Shown: positions 16,520 to 26,590 of the stretch, piece after piece
Numbering within the stretch: position 1 is the first letter of the stretch
How the letters are laid out: each line of letters opens with the position of its first letter
Origin: Pseudovibrio sp000156235
GTDB taxonomy: Bacteria > Pseudomonadota > Alphaproteobacteria > Rhizobiales > Stappiaceae
DNA length: 64,000 nucleotides
Assembly (NCBI RefSeq): GCF_000156235.1
Contig: NZ_DS996805.1
Coordinates: 999,323-1,063,322 of the forward strand
Direction of reading: 5' to 3'
Made by a program: the position numbers and the translations under genes
The notes under the pieces: model-generated
The model's database searches: none
What the model was told of the DNA's origin: nothing
Seen by the model: the letters and a program-made list of their open reading frames with translations, nothing else

Positions 16520-18016
16520 TCATTCCTCTTCTTTGGCGTTGGCGGCGTAGTTCATGACGTTGAAGATGTAGTTCTGCTCAATTGTACCATCAAACAGGTG
16601 CGCCCACGGGCCTTTGGCATAGACAGCAACATCCGTTCCCGCATGCGTTTCCTTGTCCAGCGGAAGCAGCGATTGCTGTTTGTAGTCCGGATCCAGCGCT
16701 TCTTCCTGAGAGACAACAGGACGTGTGCCAAACCAGTTGTTTTCTTCTGTCAGAATGGAGCCTGTGCCGTTCAAGTAACCTGCAACAGTGAAGGGCTTGC
16801 CATCCAGCCCCAGAAGCATTTCATCAGTGTGTTTGACGCCGTTGTTGTCGATGCCCATGCACAGGCCGTTGATGGGTGACCCACGTCCACAATAGCCATT
16901 GAAGGAAAGTGTATGAGCATGGTCCGCTGTCACGATGATCAGCGTATCCTGATCACTGGTCATCTGCTCAGCCATAGCTACAGCCTCTGCAAAAGCAACG
17001 CCGTCCGTCAGCGCCCGGAAGAGGTTTCCGGCATGGTTGGCATGGTCAACACGGCCTCCTTCCACCAGCATATAGAAGCCATTTTCGTTATCTTGCAGCG
17101 ATTCAATGGTCAGTTTCACCATTTCTGCGAGGGATGGCTGGTCTTTTCGATCATAGTCGTAATCCATGTGACCTGAGCTAAAAACACCAAGCACTGGCTT
17201 GCCAGCTGAGGGATCAAGTTCGCTGAAGGACTTCTCATCCCAGACATAGGTGGCGCCAAACTCTTTGGCTTCGTCAATGAGATTGCGGCCATCTCTGCGG
17301 TTTCTATCTTTGCTGTCTTTGTCTGTCGCCGTTTCAGGGAGCATGTGGCGGCGCCCTCCTCCCATAGCGATGTCGATGGTGCCGTTTTTGATCTGATCCA
17401 GCAGCTGTACAGCGATATCTGGAACATCACAGCCGTCCGGCACGCTGGCATCATCCTCATAACGCCTTGAGGCTACGTGAGCATAAGCTGAGGCTGGAGT
17501 TGCATCTGTCAGGCTGGCCGTCGTGATGATGCCGACAGCTTTGCCTTGGGCAGCCAGAACCTCTGCAATTGTCGCGACACTGCCCGCTTTCACTGCCGAG
17601 CAATCGGCAAAGTTCACTGTTTCATCGACACCCAGCACACCGGATTTGGTTTTGACCCCTGAGTGAAAGGCCGTTCCCGTTCCAGCTGAATCTGGTGATT
17701 GCGCATTGACGTTGTAGGTTTTGACCAGTGCGCTGTGAGGAAAGGCCTCCTGAGGCAGAACGTTTTCTTCCCCCAGCAAACCGTTTTGCTGACCCTGAAA
17801 GATGCGTGTGGCGTAGTTGGTTGCGATGCCGTTGCCATCCGCAATCATCAGAATGATGTTTTTAGCTGGCTTTGTGATGGGTTGCTGAGCCAGTTTACTC
17901 TGGATTTCAGCTTCTGCTGCTTCAAACCATCGATTGTTTTTTTGAGGAAAATCAGGCTCTGCCCAAGCCAGAGCGGTGGAACAGGTCAACAGGACCGCAG
18001 CAAGTGGCACTCTCAT
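16520..18016 (-). CDS. Alkaline phosphatase, PhoA family
   Basis: This exported phosphomonoesterase is 498 residues with a signal peptide (MRVPLAAVLLTCSTALAWA). Zn/Mg ligands are visible: IADGNG, the nucleophile Ser in SPDSAGTGTA, EGGRVDHANHAGN, TADHAHTL and HAGTDVAVYAKGP. These are the PhoA set, so the enzyme should release phosphate from organic phosphates in the periplasm. I could not find a convincing Pho box upstream (18017-18207). The gene is a single transcription unit, divergent from the DUF3422 gene. Confidence 0.92.
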   Translation of the reverse strand: MRVPLAAVLLTCSTALAWAEPDFPQKNNRWFEAAEAEIQSKLAQQPITKPAKNIILMIADGNGIATNYATRIFQGQQNGLLGEENVLPQEAFPHSALVKTYNVNAQSPDSAGTGTAFHSGVKTKSGVLGVDETVNFADCSAVKAGSVATIAEVLAAQGKAVGIITTASLTDATPASAYAHVASRRYEDDASVPDGCDVPDIAVQLLDQIKNGTIDIAMGGGRRHMLPETATDKDSKDRNRRDGRNLIDEAKEFGATYVWDEKSFSELDPSAGKPVLGVFSSGHMDYDYDRKDQPSLAEMVKLTIESLQDNENGFYMLVEGGRVDHANHAGNLFRALTDGVAFAEAVAMAEQMTSDQDTLIIVTADHAHTLSFNGYCGRGSPINGLCMGIDNNGVKHTDEMLLGLDGKPFTVAGYLNGTGSILTEENNWFGTRPVVSQEEALDPDYKQQSLLPLDKETHAGTDVAVYAKGPWAHLFDGTIEQNYIFNVMNYAANAKEEE

Positions 18017-18207
18017 ATTCAGCCCTCAACAGGTGTTATTTTGGGCGCAGTGTGTAGTTTACAAGTCTTAGAGTTCACTGTGATGAACCCTAAGAATTCG
18101 ACTTAGATTTCATATTGTTTGCAACGACTGCCCTGCGACAATCGCGCGCAATACGTAATTTTATGTAGATCGCAAAAGCAGTCTACTTCACACTCAACCT
18201 TTCGGGC

Positions 18208-19527
18208 ATGAAGATCATGAGGGGCGCATTGAGTGAACTAGACGATCTGTTGGAGGCAACACCTACAACTCAGCTATTTGCTGAACATCCGCTTCGGCAA
18301 GCAATTCTTGCAGAAGTCCATGCACGCCCCTTTGTGCCGATCCAAGGTGAATGGCAGATTGTGCAGTATGCCTTCATGGTGGATCAGGACCGGAAGCACG
18401 CAGAACGACAAGCGCTTTCCACGTTTACTGATGAGGCTTCAGAGCATTATTTGCACCATGCCTTTGAGGGCTATTCACTGCGTTGGGAGCAACACAGCGA
18501 GTTCTCCACCTATGCCATTGAAAAGTCTCTGAAAGCAGCTCTTAGCGATGGCCGGTCTATCAACTCCTCTTTGTTCGCCAGTGGCAAACTCTCTCCTCCC
18601 GGCGAGCTGATTGCTGCCGTTCAGCTCACCGTAAAAACCGCAGTCTCTCCACTCTCAGAAGACCTGTTTGAAGAGTTTGACGCAGCAAGTCTCAGTGTCT
18701 CTGAGGTGATTGAAGGGCGCGCGACGTTGGTGACTGACTTTCAAGCCAACGATGAGGGCATTGTTTCTTTTCTGCTGCTGGATCATGGGCTGTCTCCATT
18801 GGAGCTCGGTGCAACGGTGCGACGAGTGTTGGAGTTGGAGACCTACAAGACGCTTTCTCTGCTAGGGCTTTATGAAGCGCGTAAGCAGCAGGTCATCGTC
18901 AGCCGGATTGAGAGTGAGTTGGTTCAGATCACCTCGCAACTTCGCAGTTCCGGCAGTAAAGAGCCGCAGTCACTGGCTCAAAACGAAGAGCTTTTGTCAG
19001 ATCTTTCCTCGCTGGCCGCTGATCTGGAGGCCTCTGCCATGGAAAGCCTTTTCCGGTTTGGTGCGACGCGAGCTTACTCTGACATTGTGAGGCGTCGTCT
19101 TGAGACACTGGGAGAGGCCAGCGTTTCTGGTTACGACATGGTCGGGCGTTTCTTGAACCGTCGGCTCGCCCCTGCCATGCAGACGTGCCGGGCCATTGAG
19201 GAGCGACAGGCCAATCTGTCTCGCAAGTTGACGCGCGCGGTTGGTTTGCTGCGGGCCCGGGTGGATGTGGAGCTGGAACGGCAGAACCGGGATCTGTTGA
19301 GCTCGATGGATCAGCGTGCCAAGTATCAGTTGCGCTTGCAGCAGACCGTGGAAGGTCTCTCCATCGCGGCGATCTCGTATTATGTGATCAGTCTGATTGG
19401 GTATGCGCTGAAAGGTGCCAAGACGTTTGGGTCGCCGATTGATCCCGCTGTGGGCATGGCTGCATCCGTGCCCTTGGTGGTTGGGGTACTTTGGTACTTC
19501 CTCAGAAAACTCAAGGCAGCACACTGA
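18208..19527 (+). CDS. DUF3422 family membrane-anchored protein
   Basis: This 439-residue protein begins with the family hallmark HPLRQAILAEVHARPFVPI. The central 200 residues are helical and rich in Glu, Arg and Leu, and may form coiled coils. Two hydrophobic segments near the C terminus (about 382-400 and 412-430) would anchor it in the inner membrane. The function of DUF3422 proteins, common in alphaproteobacteria, is unknown. ATG 18208 is used; an in-frame ATG three codons later is also possible. No partner gene is adjacent on the same strand. Confidence 0.85.
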   Translation: MKIMRGALSELDDLLEATPTTQLFAEHPLRQAILAEVHARPFVPIQGEWQIVQYAFMVDQDRKHAERQALSTFTDEASEHYLHHAFEGYSLRWEQHSEFSTYAIEKSLKAALSDGRSINSSLFASGKLSPPGELIAAVQLTVKTAVSPLSEDLFEEFDAASLSVSEVIEGRATLVTDFQANDEGIVSFLLLDHGLSPLELGATVRRVLELETYKTLSLLGLYEARKQQVIVSRIESELVQITSQLRSSGSKEPQSLAQNEELLSDLSSLAADLEASAMESLFRFGATRAYSDIVRRRLETLGEASVSGYDMVGRFLNRRLAPAMQTCRAIEERQANLSRKLTRAVGLLRARVDVELERQNRDLLSSMDQRAKYQLRLQQTVEGLSIAAISYYVISLIGYALKGAKTFGSPIDPAVGMAASVPLVVGVLWYFLRKLKAAH

Positions 19528-19568
19528 AGGGGCAGTGATGGCGACGATGCACGCCGCCATCGGAACTC

Positions 19569-21191
19569 TTAGAGATACGCCGCAGAAACCAGACGCTGCG
19601 TGTATTCGGTTTGCGGCCTGTGTAGGACATCCAGCGTTTTGCCAGCTTCCACCACATTGCCGTGCTGCATGACCATCACGTTATGGCACAAAGCTTTAAC
19701 CACCTTGAGATCATGACTGATGAAGAGATAGCTCAGCTTCAGCTTATTGCGCAGGTCTTTCAGCAGGTCGATAATCTGCGCCTGAATGGACAGATCGAGA
19801 GCAGATGTAGGCTCATCCAGCAGGATGAACTTGGGCTTTAAAACGATGGAGCGCGCAATAGCGATCCTCTGACGTTGACCGCCAGAGAACTCATGGGGAA
19901 AGCGATCCATGGTGCTGCGTGGCATCTGTACGGCGTCCAGAGCTTCTGCGACCATGGACTGCCGCTCTTTATGACTGCTGCCGATACTATTGACCTTGAG
20001 GCCCTCGCCCACAATCTCACCCACGACCATACGCGGGTTAAGCGAAGAAAACGGATCCTGAAAGACCACTTGCAGGTCTGTTCTGAGCGGTTTCAGCTCC
20101 TTCTTGGTCAGGTTATCGATCCGGCTGCCATCAAAGGTGATGGCACCAGCATCCGCTTTAAGAAGCTGCAGGATCGACATGCCCAGAGTGGATTTACCTG
20201 ATCCAGACTCCCCTACGATCCCAAGCGTTTCACCTGATTTGATCTTGAGGGAGATGTCATTGACCGCGACCAGTTCCTTGGTCTTGCGACTGAAGAAGCT
20301 GCCGTGTTTGGATTTGAACGTGACCCGCACTTTATCTGCCTGCAGCAGATCATACAGCCCCTCTTCCAGCTCATCCGGCGAGCCTGTTGGCTCACTGGCG
20401 ATCAGGTGCCGGGTGTACGGGTGAGATGGCGTTTCAAAGACCTCTTTGGTCGTTCCGGTCTCCACTAGTTTCCCTGCCCGCATAACACAAACACGATCAC
20501 TCACCTGACGTACCACATTGAGGTCGTGGGTGATGAGGATGATTGCCATGTTGTGGCGCTGCTGCAGCTCTTTCATGAGCTTCAGGATTTCGGCCTGCAC
20601 GGTAACGTCCAATGCCGTGGTTGGCTCATCTGCGATCAGAAGGTCCGGTTCGTTTGCCAGTGCCATGGCGATCATGACACGCTGGCGTTGGCCACCTGAA
20701 AGCTGGTGCGGATACTGGCTGAAGCGGATTTCCGGATCCGGGATCTTCACCTCATCCAGCATGCGGATGGCTTCGACTTTAGCGTCTGCCTTCGAGATTT
20801 TGCGGTGAGAGCGGATCATCTCAATGATCTGGTCACCGATGCGATAGACCGGATTGAGGCTGGTGAGCGGTTCCTGAAAGATCATGGAGATACGGTTGCC
20901 ACGGATCTTTTGCAGCTCCAGCTCACTCATATTCGCCAGATCACGGTCATCAAACTCGATGTGCGAGCCTTCCGCCAATGTGGCGTTTTCAGCGAGCATA
21001 CCCATGATGGCGCGGGCGGTGACGGACTTGCCGGAGCCGGACTCTCCCACCACGGCCAGCGTTTCGCCCTTTGCTACGGAGTAGCTGACGCCTTTCACTG
21101 CCTCCACTGTTCCCGTCACTGTTTTGAAGCTGACGGCCACATCGCGGATGGTGAGAAGGTCTTTGTGTTGTGTTTGATCGATACTAGGCAT
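19569..21191 (-). CDS. Fused peptide-type ABC ATPase (DppD-DppF)
   Basis: One 540-residue chain carries two ATPase domains. The first has GESGSGKSVT, SGGQRQRVMIAMALA and LLIADEPTTALD; the second (from about 285) has GESGSGKSTLGMS, SGGQRQRIAIARS and ILLDEPTSALD. Each is followed by the oligopeptide-transporter C-terminal extension. The start ATG 21191 overlaps the permease stop by 8 bases. It closes the transport operon 25452 to 19569, which probably imports alpha-galactosides in the manner of the S. meliloti Agp system rather than peptides, given the neighbouring melA gene. Confidence 0.9.
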   Translation of the reverse strand: MPSIDQTQHKDLLTIRDVAVSFKTVTGTVEAVKGVSYSVAKGETLAVVGESGSGKSVTARAIMGMLAENATLAEGSHIEFDDRDLANMSELELQKIRGNRISMIFQEPLTSLNPVYRIGDQIIEMIRSHRKISKADAKVEAIRMLDEVKIPDPEIRFSQYPHQLSGGQRQRVMIAMALANEPDLLIADEPTTALDVTVQAEILKLMKELQQRHNMAIILITHDLNVVRQVSDRVCVMRAGKLVETGTTKEVFETPSHPYTRHLIASEPTGSPDELEEGLYDLLQADKVRVTFKSKHGSFFSRKTKELVAVNDISLKIKSGETLGIVGESGSGKSTLGMSILQLLKADAGAITFDGSRIDNLTKKELKPLRTDLQVVFQDPFSSLNPRMVVGEIVGEGLKVNSIGSSHKERQSMVAEALDAVQMPRSTMDRFPHEFSGGQRQRIAIARSIVLKPKFILLDEPTSALDLSIQAQIIDLLKDLRNKLKLSYLFISHDLKVVKALCHNVMVMQHGNVVEAGKTLDVLHRPQTEYTQRLVSAAYL

Positions 21192-22326
21192 TGCTGTAGG
21201 GATCCATTGCATCACGAAGGCCATCGCCAGCGGCGTTGAAGGCGAGTACGGAAATGATGATCATCGCAACTGGTGCCATCATCCATGGCGCTGCACTGAA
21301 GGACTGGAAGTCGAGGATCTGGTTGAGCATGCTGCCCCAGGAGACCATCGGCTGTTGGATGCCCACACCGAGGAACGACAGGAAACTCTCCAGCAGGATG
21401 ATTTCCGGTAGCTGATAGGTTGCCCAGACGATGATGTGTGACGATGTGTTCGGCACAATATGAGCACCGATGATACGACTGTTGGATGCGCCCACAGCTT
21501 CGGCGGCCCGGACATACTCCAGATTGCGCATAGAAAAGACTTTACCGCGCAGTTCACGGCAGAGGTCCGCCCATCTTAGCAACACGAGAATGCATGCGAA
21601 CATGATGAAGATGGTGATCGGTTCAGCGCGGCGCGGCAGCAAGGCAACAAGAGCCAGATAGAGCGGCAGATCCGGAAACGCTTTGATGAACTCCACCAGT
21701 CGCTGGACGACGAGATCATAAAGCCCGACAAAATAGCCTGAGCTGACGCCCATAATGATGCCAATCACGCAAGCGGAACCCATCACCAGCAGTGCCATAA
21801 GCAATGTGATGCGAGTGCCGTAGATCATACGGGAGTACACATCACGGCCCAGATTGTCCGTGCCCAGAATGTGGAACTTGCTGCCGTCTGTTGTGCCAAA
21901 CAGGTGGGTGTTGAAGGTCATACCCAGAAACTGCCAGGGCTCCCCTTCCACGAACAGAGCGACATAGGAGATCTTATCGAGATCGGGAACGAATGTGATC
22001 TCGAAGGTCTGCATGTTCATTTCTTCTTTGAAGCCAGTGACGTATGGCGTGGTCAAACTGCCGTCTGGTGTGAAGAAATGCAGTGTTTGCGGCGGTGAGT
22101 ACAACGCCGCACGGTTGGCTGTCTGCGGTCCATATGGCGCGATAAAGCCCGCGAAAATGGCCGTCAGGAAGATCAGCATGCAGGCAATGAAGCCGACCAT
22201 GCCGTATTTGTTGCGGACGAAGCGGCGAACGACGAGGCCCCAGTACGAAATGGAAGGCCGGTCTTCTGCCAGTTGCTGCGCATCTACACTGCCGTGTTCA
22301 ATTGCATCGCTATCAATCTGGGTCAT
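21184..22326 (-). CDS. ABC transporter permease, DppC/OppC family
   Basis: This 380-residue permease starts at ATG 22326, overlapping the upstream stop (TGATG). After the first membrane helix (about 36-58) there is a large periplasmic insertion of about 100 residues (from GPQTANRA to about 150), longer than in DppC of E. coli (300 aa). The EAA loop is VRAAEAVGASNSRIIGAHIVPN. It pairs with the preceding permease. The large insertion is typical of members that work with the 670-residue binding-protein subtype found here. Confidence 0.88.
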   Translation of the reverse strand: MTQIDSDAIEHGSVDAQQLAEDRPSISYWGLVVRRFVRNKYGMVGFIACMLIFLTAIFAGFIAPYGPQTANRAALYSPPQTLHFFTPDGSLTTPYVTGFKEEMNMQTFEITFVPDLDKISYVALFVEGEPWQFLGMTFNTHLFGTTDGSKFHILGTDNLGRDVYSRMIYGTRITLLMALLVMGSACVIGIIMGVSSGYFVGLYDLVVQRLVEFIKAFPDLPLYLALVALLPRRAEPITIFIMFACILVLLRWADLCRELRGKVFSMRNLEYVRAAEAVGASNSRIIGAHIVPNTSSHIIVWATYQLPEIILLESFLSFLGVGIQQPMVSWGSMLNQILDFQSFSAAPWMMAPVAMIIISVLAFNAAGDGLRDAMDPYSNA

Positions 22327-23351
22327 CACGTGTTTCCTTCCATTGCAGCCTGACGGACACGTGGGTCTACAACGGCCAGAAGCAGGTCAGCGACCAGATT
22401 TCCAACCACCATGATGGTGGCGACGAGCATGAAGATGGCAGCGACCACATACATGTCTCGCTCAGCAACTGAAGACAGGATCAGCGGGCCGATTGTTGGA
22501 ACGCCAAGAACGATTGCAATCTCGATTTCACCTTTGATCATGTACTCAAAGCGGCTGCCGATGTTCATGATGACGGGATGCAGCGCATTCGGGATGGCGT
22601 GCACCATGATGATGCGGCGGCGGGACAGACCCTTGGCGCGCGCGGTTTCAATGTACTGGGATTTCATCACGTCCAGCAGGTTTCCGCGCATCATGCGCAG
22701 CGTGTATGCCTGTCCTGCCCAGATGGAGATGAGCAAGATTGGCCAGACGTGTTTGAGGAAGTCCCAAAGCTTATCAAGGGACCAATGATCCTGCAGAAGA
22801 TATTCAGGCGACTGGAGCGCGCCGATATAAGGTGAGTGCCAGACGAAGGCCAGATAATACAGAATGATCAGCGAGATCACGAATTTCGGGATAACGATGC
22901 CGAGAAAAGCAACGATGGTCGAAATGGTGTCGCCAAGCTTGTACTGGTTCATTGCTGCGTAAACACCGAGCGCACCACCGATGAACTGGGCGAGTACCAT
23001 TGCGGTGAATGCCAGAGCCAATGTGCGTGGTAAACGCAGGCCGATGACTTCCGTGACTGGTTTGGAGAAGAAGAACGAGTCCCCAAAGTTGCCAGCGGTG
23101 ACGATGCCGACGACCCAGCGCCAGTACTGCACAACAACGGGCTGATCCAGCCCTAACTGCGCGCGAAGAATTTCTGCTTGAGGTTCCAAAGCTGCACGGG
23201 ATTGCCCGGTTTGTGCGGCAGTGGTTGACATCCACATGTCAACGTAGTCGCCCGGTACGGCTTGTATGATTGCGAAGGATACAATGGAGATCCCAATCAA
23301 CAAGACCAGTGTTGCAGCTGCACGTTGCGCCAAAAAGCGTAACAGGCCCAT
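22326..23351 (-). CDS. ABC transporter permease, DppB/OppB family
   Basis: This 341-residue permease starts at ATG 23351, after GGGAGGG; an open extension to 23378 is unsupported. It shows the DppB pattern: an N-terminal helix, PGDYVDMW, an LGLDQP motif in the periplasmic loop, and the EAA loop IETARAKGLSRRRIIMVHAIPN. It lies 76 bases downstream of the binding-protein gene, with a strong hairpin between them. Confidence 0.9.
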   Translation of the reverse strand: MGLLRFLAQRAAATLVLLIGISIVSFAIIQAVPGDYVDMWMSTTAAQTGQSRAALEPQAEILRAQLGLDQPVVVQYWRWVVGIVTAGNFGDSFFFSKPVTEVIGLRLPRTLALAFTAMVLAQFIGGALGVYAAMNQYKLGDTISTIVAFLGIVIPKFVISLIILYYLAFVWHSPYIGALQSPEYLLQDHWSLDKLWDFLKHVWPILLISIWAGQAYTLRMMRGNLLDVMKSQYIETARAKGLSRRRIIMVHAIPNALHPVIMNIGSRFEYMIKGEIEIAIVLGVPTIGPLILSSVAERDMYVVAAIFMLVATIMVVGNLVADLLLAVVDPRVRQAAMEGNT

Positions 23352-23395
23352 CTGTCTAGCCCTCCCAGCTATGAGCATTTTTACTTATTATTTCG

Positions 23396-23421
23396 AGGGC
23401 GGGCCAGAAGCGGCCCGCCCT
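23396..23421 (-). terminator. Intra-operon GC-rich hairpin
   Basis: A perfect 10-bp stem, AGGGCGGGCC (23396-23405) with its complement at 23412-23421 and a 6-base loop, lies 6 bases after the binding-protein stop. No long T run follows on the minus strand, so an attenuator or mRNA-stabilising role is likelier than full termination. Confidence 0.7.
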
Positions 23422-23427
23422 TTCTCC

Positions 23428-25452
23428 TTAGTATTCAGCGATTGTTCCTGGGAGGAGTTCTTTCAACTGCTGATCCTTTGGTGTCCAGAGGCGCTCACGC
23501 ACCACACCGTCTTCTGCCCATTCGAACATGTTGACTGGTGTGCCAGGGTGAGCGTTCTTGATGCGCTTGTTGACGAGAAGCGCAGCAGGAGCCTGAACGG
23601 TGCCAATGGTGTAGGCATTTTCAGTCCACAGTCGCTGGATTGTCTTGGCAGCTTCAGCTGCTTCAACGGCGTCCCAGCTGGACAGGATGGTGTTGTAGGC
23701 GTCGACCATCTCAACTTCGAAATCCATCAGATTGCGTGAGCCATCTGAGCCCGGCAGGTGCCGCGATGGGCAGCTGTTGGCGATTGGAAGCTGATAGCAG
23801 GTCTCACGAGTCGGCAGGTTCCATTCCTTACGGCGGATCAACATGTTGAAGTCGCCGCTCTTGGAGGCTGTGTCGATCACGTCCACATTGCGGATGAGGA
23901 CACGGATGCCTGCTTCTGCCAGCATCAGGATGACAGCGTCTGCCTGTTTTTTGTCTGTTACCTGCTGGCGATCGGTCATCATATCGATTTCCAGATCAGC
24001 ACCCGTGCCCGGCATGTTGCGGATGCCGTTACCATCTGTATCTTTCAGGCCCAGAGCATCCAGCATGGCGTTGGCTTTCGCCAGATCGTATGGATAGTAA
24101 ACGGTGCTGTCGTAGTCGTAATACGGAGACCCGCTGGAGAAGCCGCCGGAGTACGGATACATGAACGGACCACGCGCAACGGACTGACCGATTGCCTGAC
24201 GATCCAGCGCATGGCTGACTGCAACGCGGAAGTCTTTGTTTCTAAAAAACTTGCGCAGTTCTGCATCGACTTCGTCCTGAACACCGTTGGTCTCAGAGAA
24301 GTTGAACTCCAGACGCCAGGAGAGAACGCGCGGGCCAAAGTTGGCTTTAACTGGCGCATCTGCAGAAAGGGTCTGCTTGAGCGCTTCCACGTAGTTGCCC
24401 GGATTTTCCATGTTGGAGAAGTCGCCGGTGCCCGCCACTGCCTGTGTGGTGCGGTCTGACCATGTGGTCAGCTTAAAGTGCATTTCGTTCAGATATGGCA
24501 GCTGATTACCAGCTTCATCCGTCTTCCAGTAGAACGGATTGCGTCGCAGAATAACTAACTCATCTGCTTTGTGGCGTACTGGCACCCAAGCGCCCAGCAC
24601 GGCTGGTGGCACCGCATCTGCTGGCATTGCATTGCGATATTCTTCGTAGGATGCATCCTTGTTGTACTTCGGATGCTTTGCCTTCAGAGCATGTGCTGGT
24701 CCAGGGCAGCCCTGAATGTAAGCCAGAGATTTGAGGATTTCCGGGCCTTGCGGCTTGGTGAAGGTGAACTTGAATGTGTAAGCATCAATCACTTCAAGAG
24801 TGGTGCCGTCACCGAGACCGCCTTTTGGCAAACGAGATGCAACGTTTTCATCCAGAACGTTGTCTTCCCACCAGAAGCGGATGTCTTCTGTATCAAACGG
24901 ATCACCATCTGACCATTTGATACCTTCAACCAGATGCATGGTCAGCTCGGTCTTGTCTTCGCTCCACTCCCAGCTTTTAGCCAGATTTGGCAGCGGACCA
25001 GACTGTTCTTCTGCTTTAACCTGCCAGAGCGGGCCATTGCGGACCAGACATTCCTGAACGGCCATGTTGATGCCGCCCCAGCCCTGATGCTGGCCAGCGA
25101 GCCAGTTCCAACCTTCCGGACGACCGCCAATCACGTGGCGGAACACGCCGCCGTAAACGCCGACACCATCGGACATTGCCATGGTTTTCATGACAAGCGG
25201 CTCTGCTGGCAAGCGCTCTTCAACTGGTGGCAGCTTGCCTGCTTTGACCAGATCATTCAGGAATGGTGCTTCGCTGTAGCCATCCAGCTTTTTGTAGGTC
25301 CACAGATCACCGCGTGACAGCAGCTCATATTCCAATGTGGACATGGACTGCTCAACCGGCATCTTATCGGCCAGTGCCGAACTTGCCATGACAGCGCAGA
25401 GGCTCACGCCTGCAGCTAAGCAAATTTTAGACACAAGGTTTGTTGAAGACAT
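23428..25452 (-). CDS. ABC transporter substrate-binding protein, family 5 (AgpA-like)
   Basis: This 674-residue periplasmic protein starts at ATG 25452, behind GGGGGAGGA. It has a signal peptide ending ASSALA. Its length exceeds ordinary peptide binders (about 530 aa) and fits the subtype represented by the alpha-galactoside binder AgpA of S. meliloti. Family 5 features include LAKSWEWSEDKTELTMHL, IKWSDGDPFDTEDIRFWW and RVAVSHALDRQAI. A divergent AraC gene and a nearby MelA-type alpha-galactosidase support melibiose/raffinose-type substrates; a peptide ligand is not excluded. Confidence 0.85.
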   Translation of the reverse strand: MSSTNLVSKICLAAGVSLCAVMASSALADKMPVEQSMSTLEYELLSRGDLWTYKKLDGYSEAPFLNDLVKAGKLPPVEERLPAEPLVMKTMAMSDGVGVYGGVFRHVIGGRPEGWNWLAGQHQGWGGINMAVQECLVRNGPLWQVKAEEQSGPLPNLAKSWEWSEDKTELTMHLVEGIKWSDGDPFDTEDIRFWWEDNVLDENVASRLPKGGLGDGTTLEVIDAYTFKFTFTKPQGPEILKSLAYIQGCPGPAHALKAKHPKYNKDASYEEYRNAMPADAVPPAVLGAWVPVRHKADELVILRRNPFYWKTDEAGNQLPYLNEMHFKLTTWSDRTTQAVAGTGDFSNMENPGNYVEALKQTLSADAPVKANFGPRVLSWRLEFNFSETNGVQDEVDAELRKFFRNKDFRVAVSHALDRQAIGQSVARGPFMYPYSGGFSSGSPYYDYDSTVYYPYDLAKANAMLDALGLKDTDGNGIRNMPGTGADLEIDMMTDRQQVTDKKQADAVILMLAEAGIRVLIRNVDVIDTASKSGDFNMLIRRKEWNLPTRETCYQLPIANSCPSRHLPGSDGSRNLMDFEVEMVDAYNTILSSWDAVEAAEAAKTIQRLWTENAYTIGTVQAPAALLVNKRIKNAHPGTPVNMFEWAEDGVVRERLWTPKDQQLKELLPGTIAEY

Positions 25453-25674
25453 CAATTCCTCCCCCTTTTACGTTACTCCCAACACCATCATGGCCACCGG
25501 TGCAGCTCATTTTCCTCCGGCTTTCTACTCAAAAATTCCGATTTTCTTCGTAGATGCTTTTAAACTGCGTATTTCTCTATACTATACACATGGGAGAATA
25601 CAGAGAGCCGAACTCTCGCATAAATATCGATTCATTAGGATCTTTGAATATTGACGTAAGAGGAGGATGTATAA

Positions 25675-26562
25675 TTGAGTATTAGCGACGATCTATATCG
25701 CCAATATCTGGACCAGAGCGTTATCCCGTCGACAGATAATTTCCTAATTATGCGCCATAAACCTCATGTATTCTCCAAAAGACCGTACCATCACCATGCT
25801 TCTATTGAAGTCAACTTCCTGATCAACTGTGAAATGGACTATTCCTTCTCGGGAAGTCATGTGACGGTACATCCCGGTTACATGATTTGTTTCTGGGGGG
25901 CTGCGCCGCACGGTGTTGTGGATGTGCGCGGTGATGGTGATATGGTCAACCTTTACATCTCCTTTGCACAAATATTGCAATGGGGGCTGCCAACACGCAT
26001 CACAGATGCACTCATTTCCGGAGATGTGATTTGCAACAAAGCGCCCTGCCCGATTGATGCTGTTCGCTTTGGACATTGGGCAAACGAGTTCAAAAGAGAT
26101 GACATCAACTGGCGCAAGCTGGTGTTGAGTGAGATCTCATCGCGCTTTACCAGACTGGCACTGGATGGCTGGAACACGCTGCATCATGACTATCGTCAGT
26201 CAAGCACGGTGGTGGGGCGCGGGAAGTCCATGCTGCATGTGGAAGAGATGTTGCGGTTCATTTCCGAGAACCACACCTCCGATATTTCCGTTACAGATGT
26301 TGCTGAGTTTGTTGGCTTATCGCCAAGCCATGCGATGACGCTGTTCAAGCGAATTGTGGGGCTGCCCATCAAGGAGCATCTGACCCGTGTGCGGCTTTCT
26401 CATGCGCGCATGTTGCTTGCAGAGTCTGAAATGAAGATCCTCTCCATCGCTATGGACTCCGGCTTCCGTTCGCTCTCAAGCTTTTACGAGGCGTTTCAGA
26501 ACCACTTCAGCACGTCTCCTGCAGCCTTTCGAAAGCAGGCGCGGAACATCGGAAAAATATAG
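25675..26562 (+). CDS. AraC-family regulator of the alpha-galactoside module
   Basis: This 295-residue regulator has an N-terminal cupin-like sensor (HHHASIEVNFL, HPGYMICFWGAAPHGV) and a C-terminal double helix-turn-helix (about 190-290: TDVAEFVGLSPSHAMTLFKR, then SIAMDSGFRSLSSFYEAFQNH). The start is TTG 25675: AGGAGG at 25661-25666 is 8 bases upstream, and the nearer ATG at 25667 meets a stop after three codons. It is divergent from the binding-protein gene, as AgpT is in S. meliloti, and probably activates that operon and perhaps melA in response to an alpha-galactoside. Confidence 0.9.
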   Translation: MSISDDLYRQYLDQSVIPSTDNFLIMRHKPHVFSKRPYHHHASIEVNFLINCEMDYSFSGSHVTVHPGYMICFWGAAPHGVVDVRGDGDMVNLYISFAQILQWGLPTRITDALISGDVICNKAPCPIDAVRFGHWANEFKRDDINWRKLVLSEISSRFTRLALDGWNTLHHDYRQSSTVVGRGKSMLHVEEMLRFISENHTSDISVTDVAEFVGLSPSHAMTLFKRIVGLPIKEHLTRVRLSHARMLLAESEMKILSIAMDSGFRSLSSFYEAFQNHFSTSPAAFRKQARNIGKI

Positions 26563-26590
26563 CGGGCAGTTTCCCACCCGTTCTTTACTT

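Noticed and set aside
18017..18207. Pho box before the alkaline phosphatase gene
   Set aside because: No pair of CTGTCAT-like repeats with proper spacing could be found.
19569..25452. Peptide/nickel transporter reading of the Dpp-like ABC operon
   Set aside because: The 674-residue binding-protein subtype, AraC regulator and melA favour alpha-galactosides; peptide uptake is kept only as an alternative.
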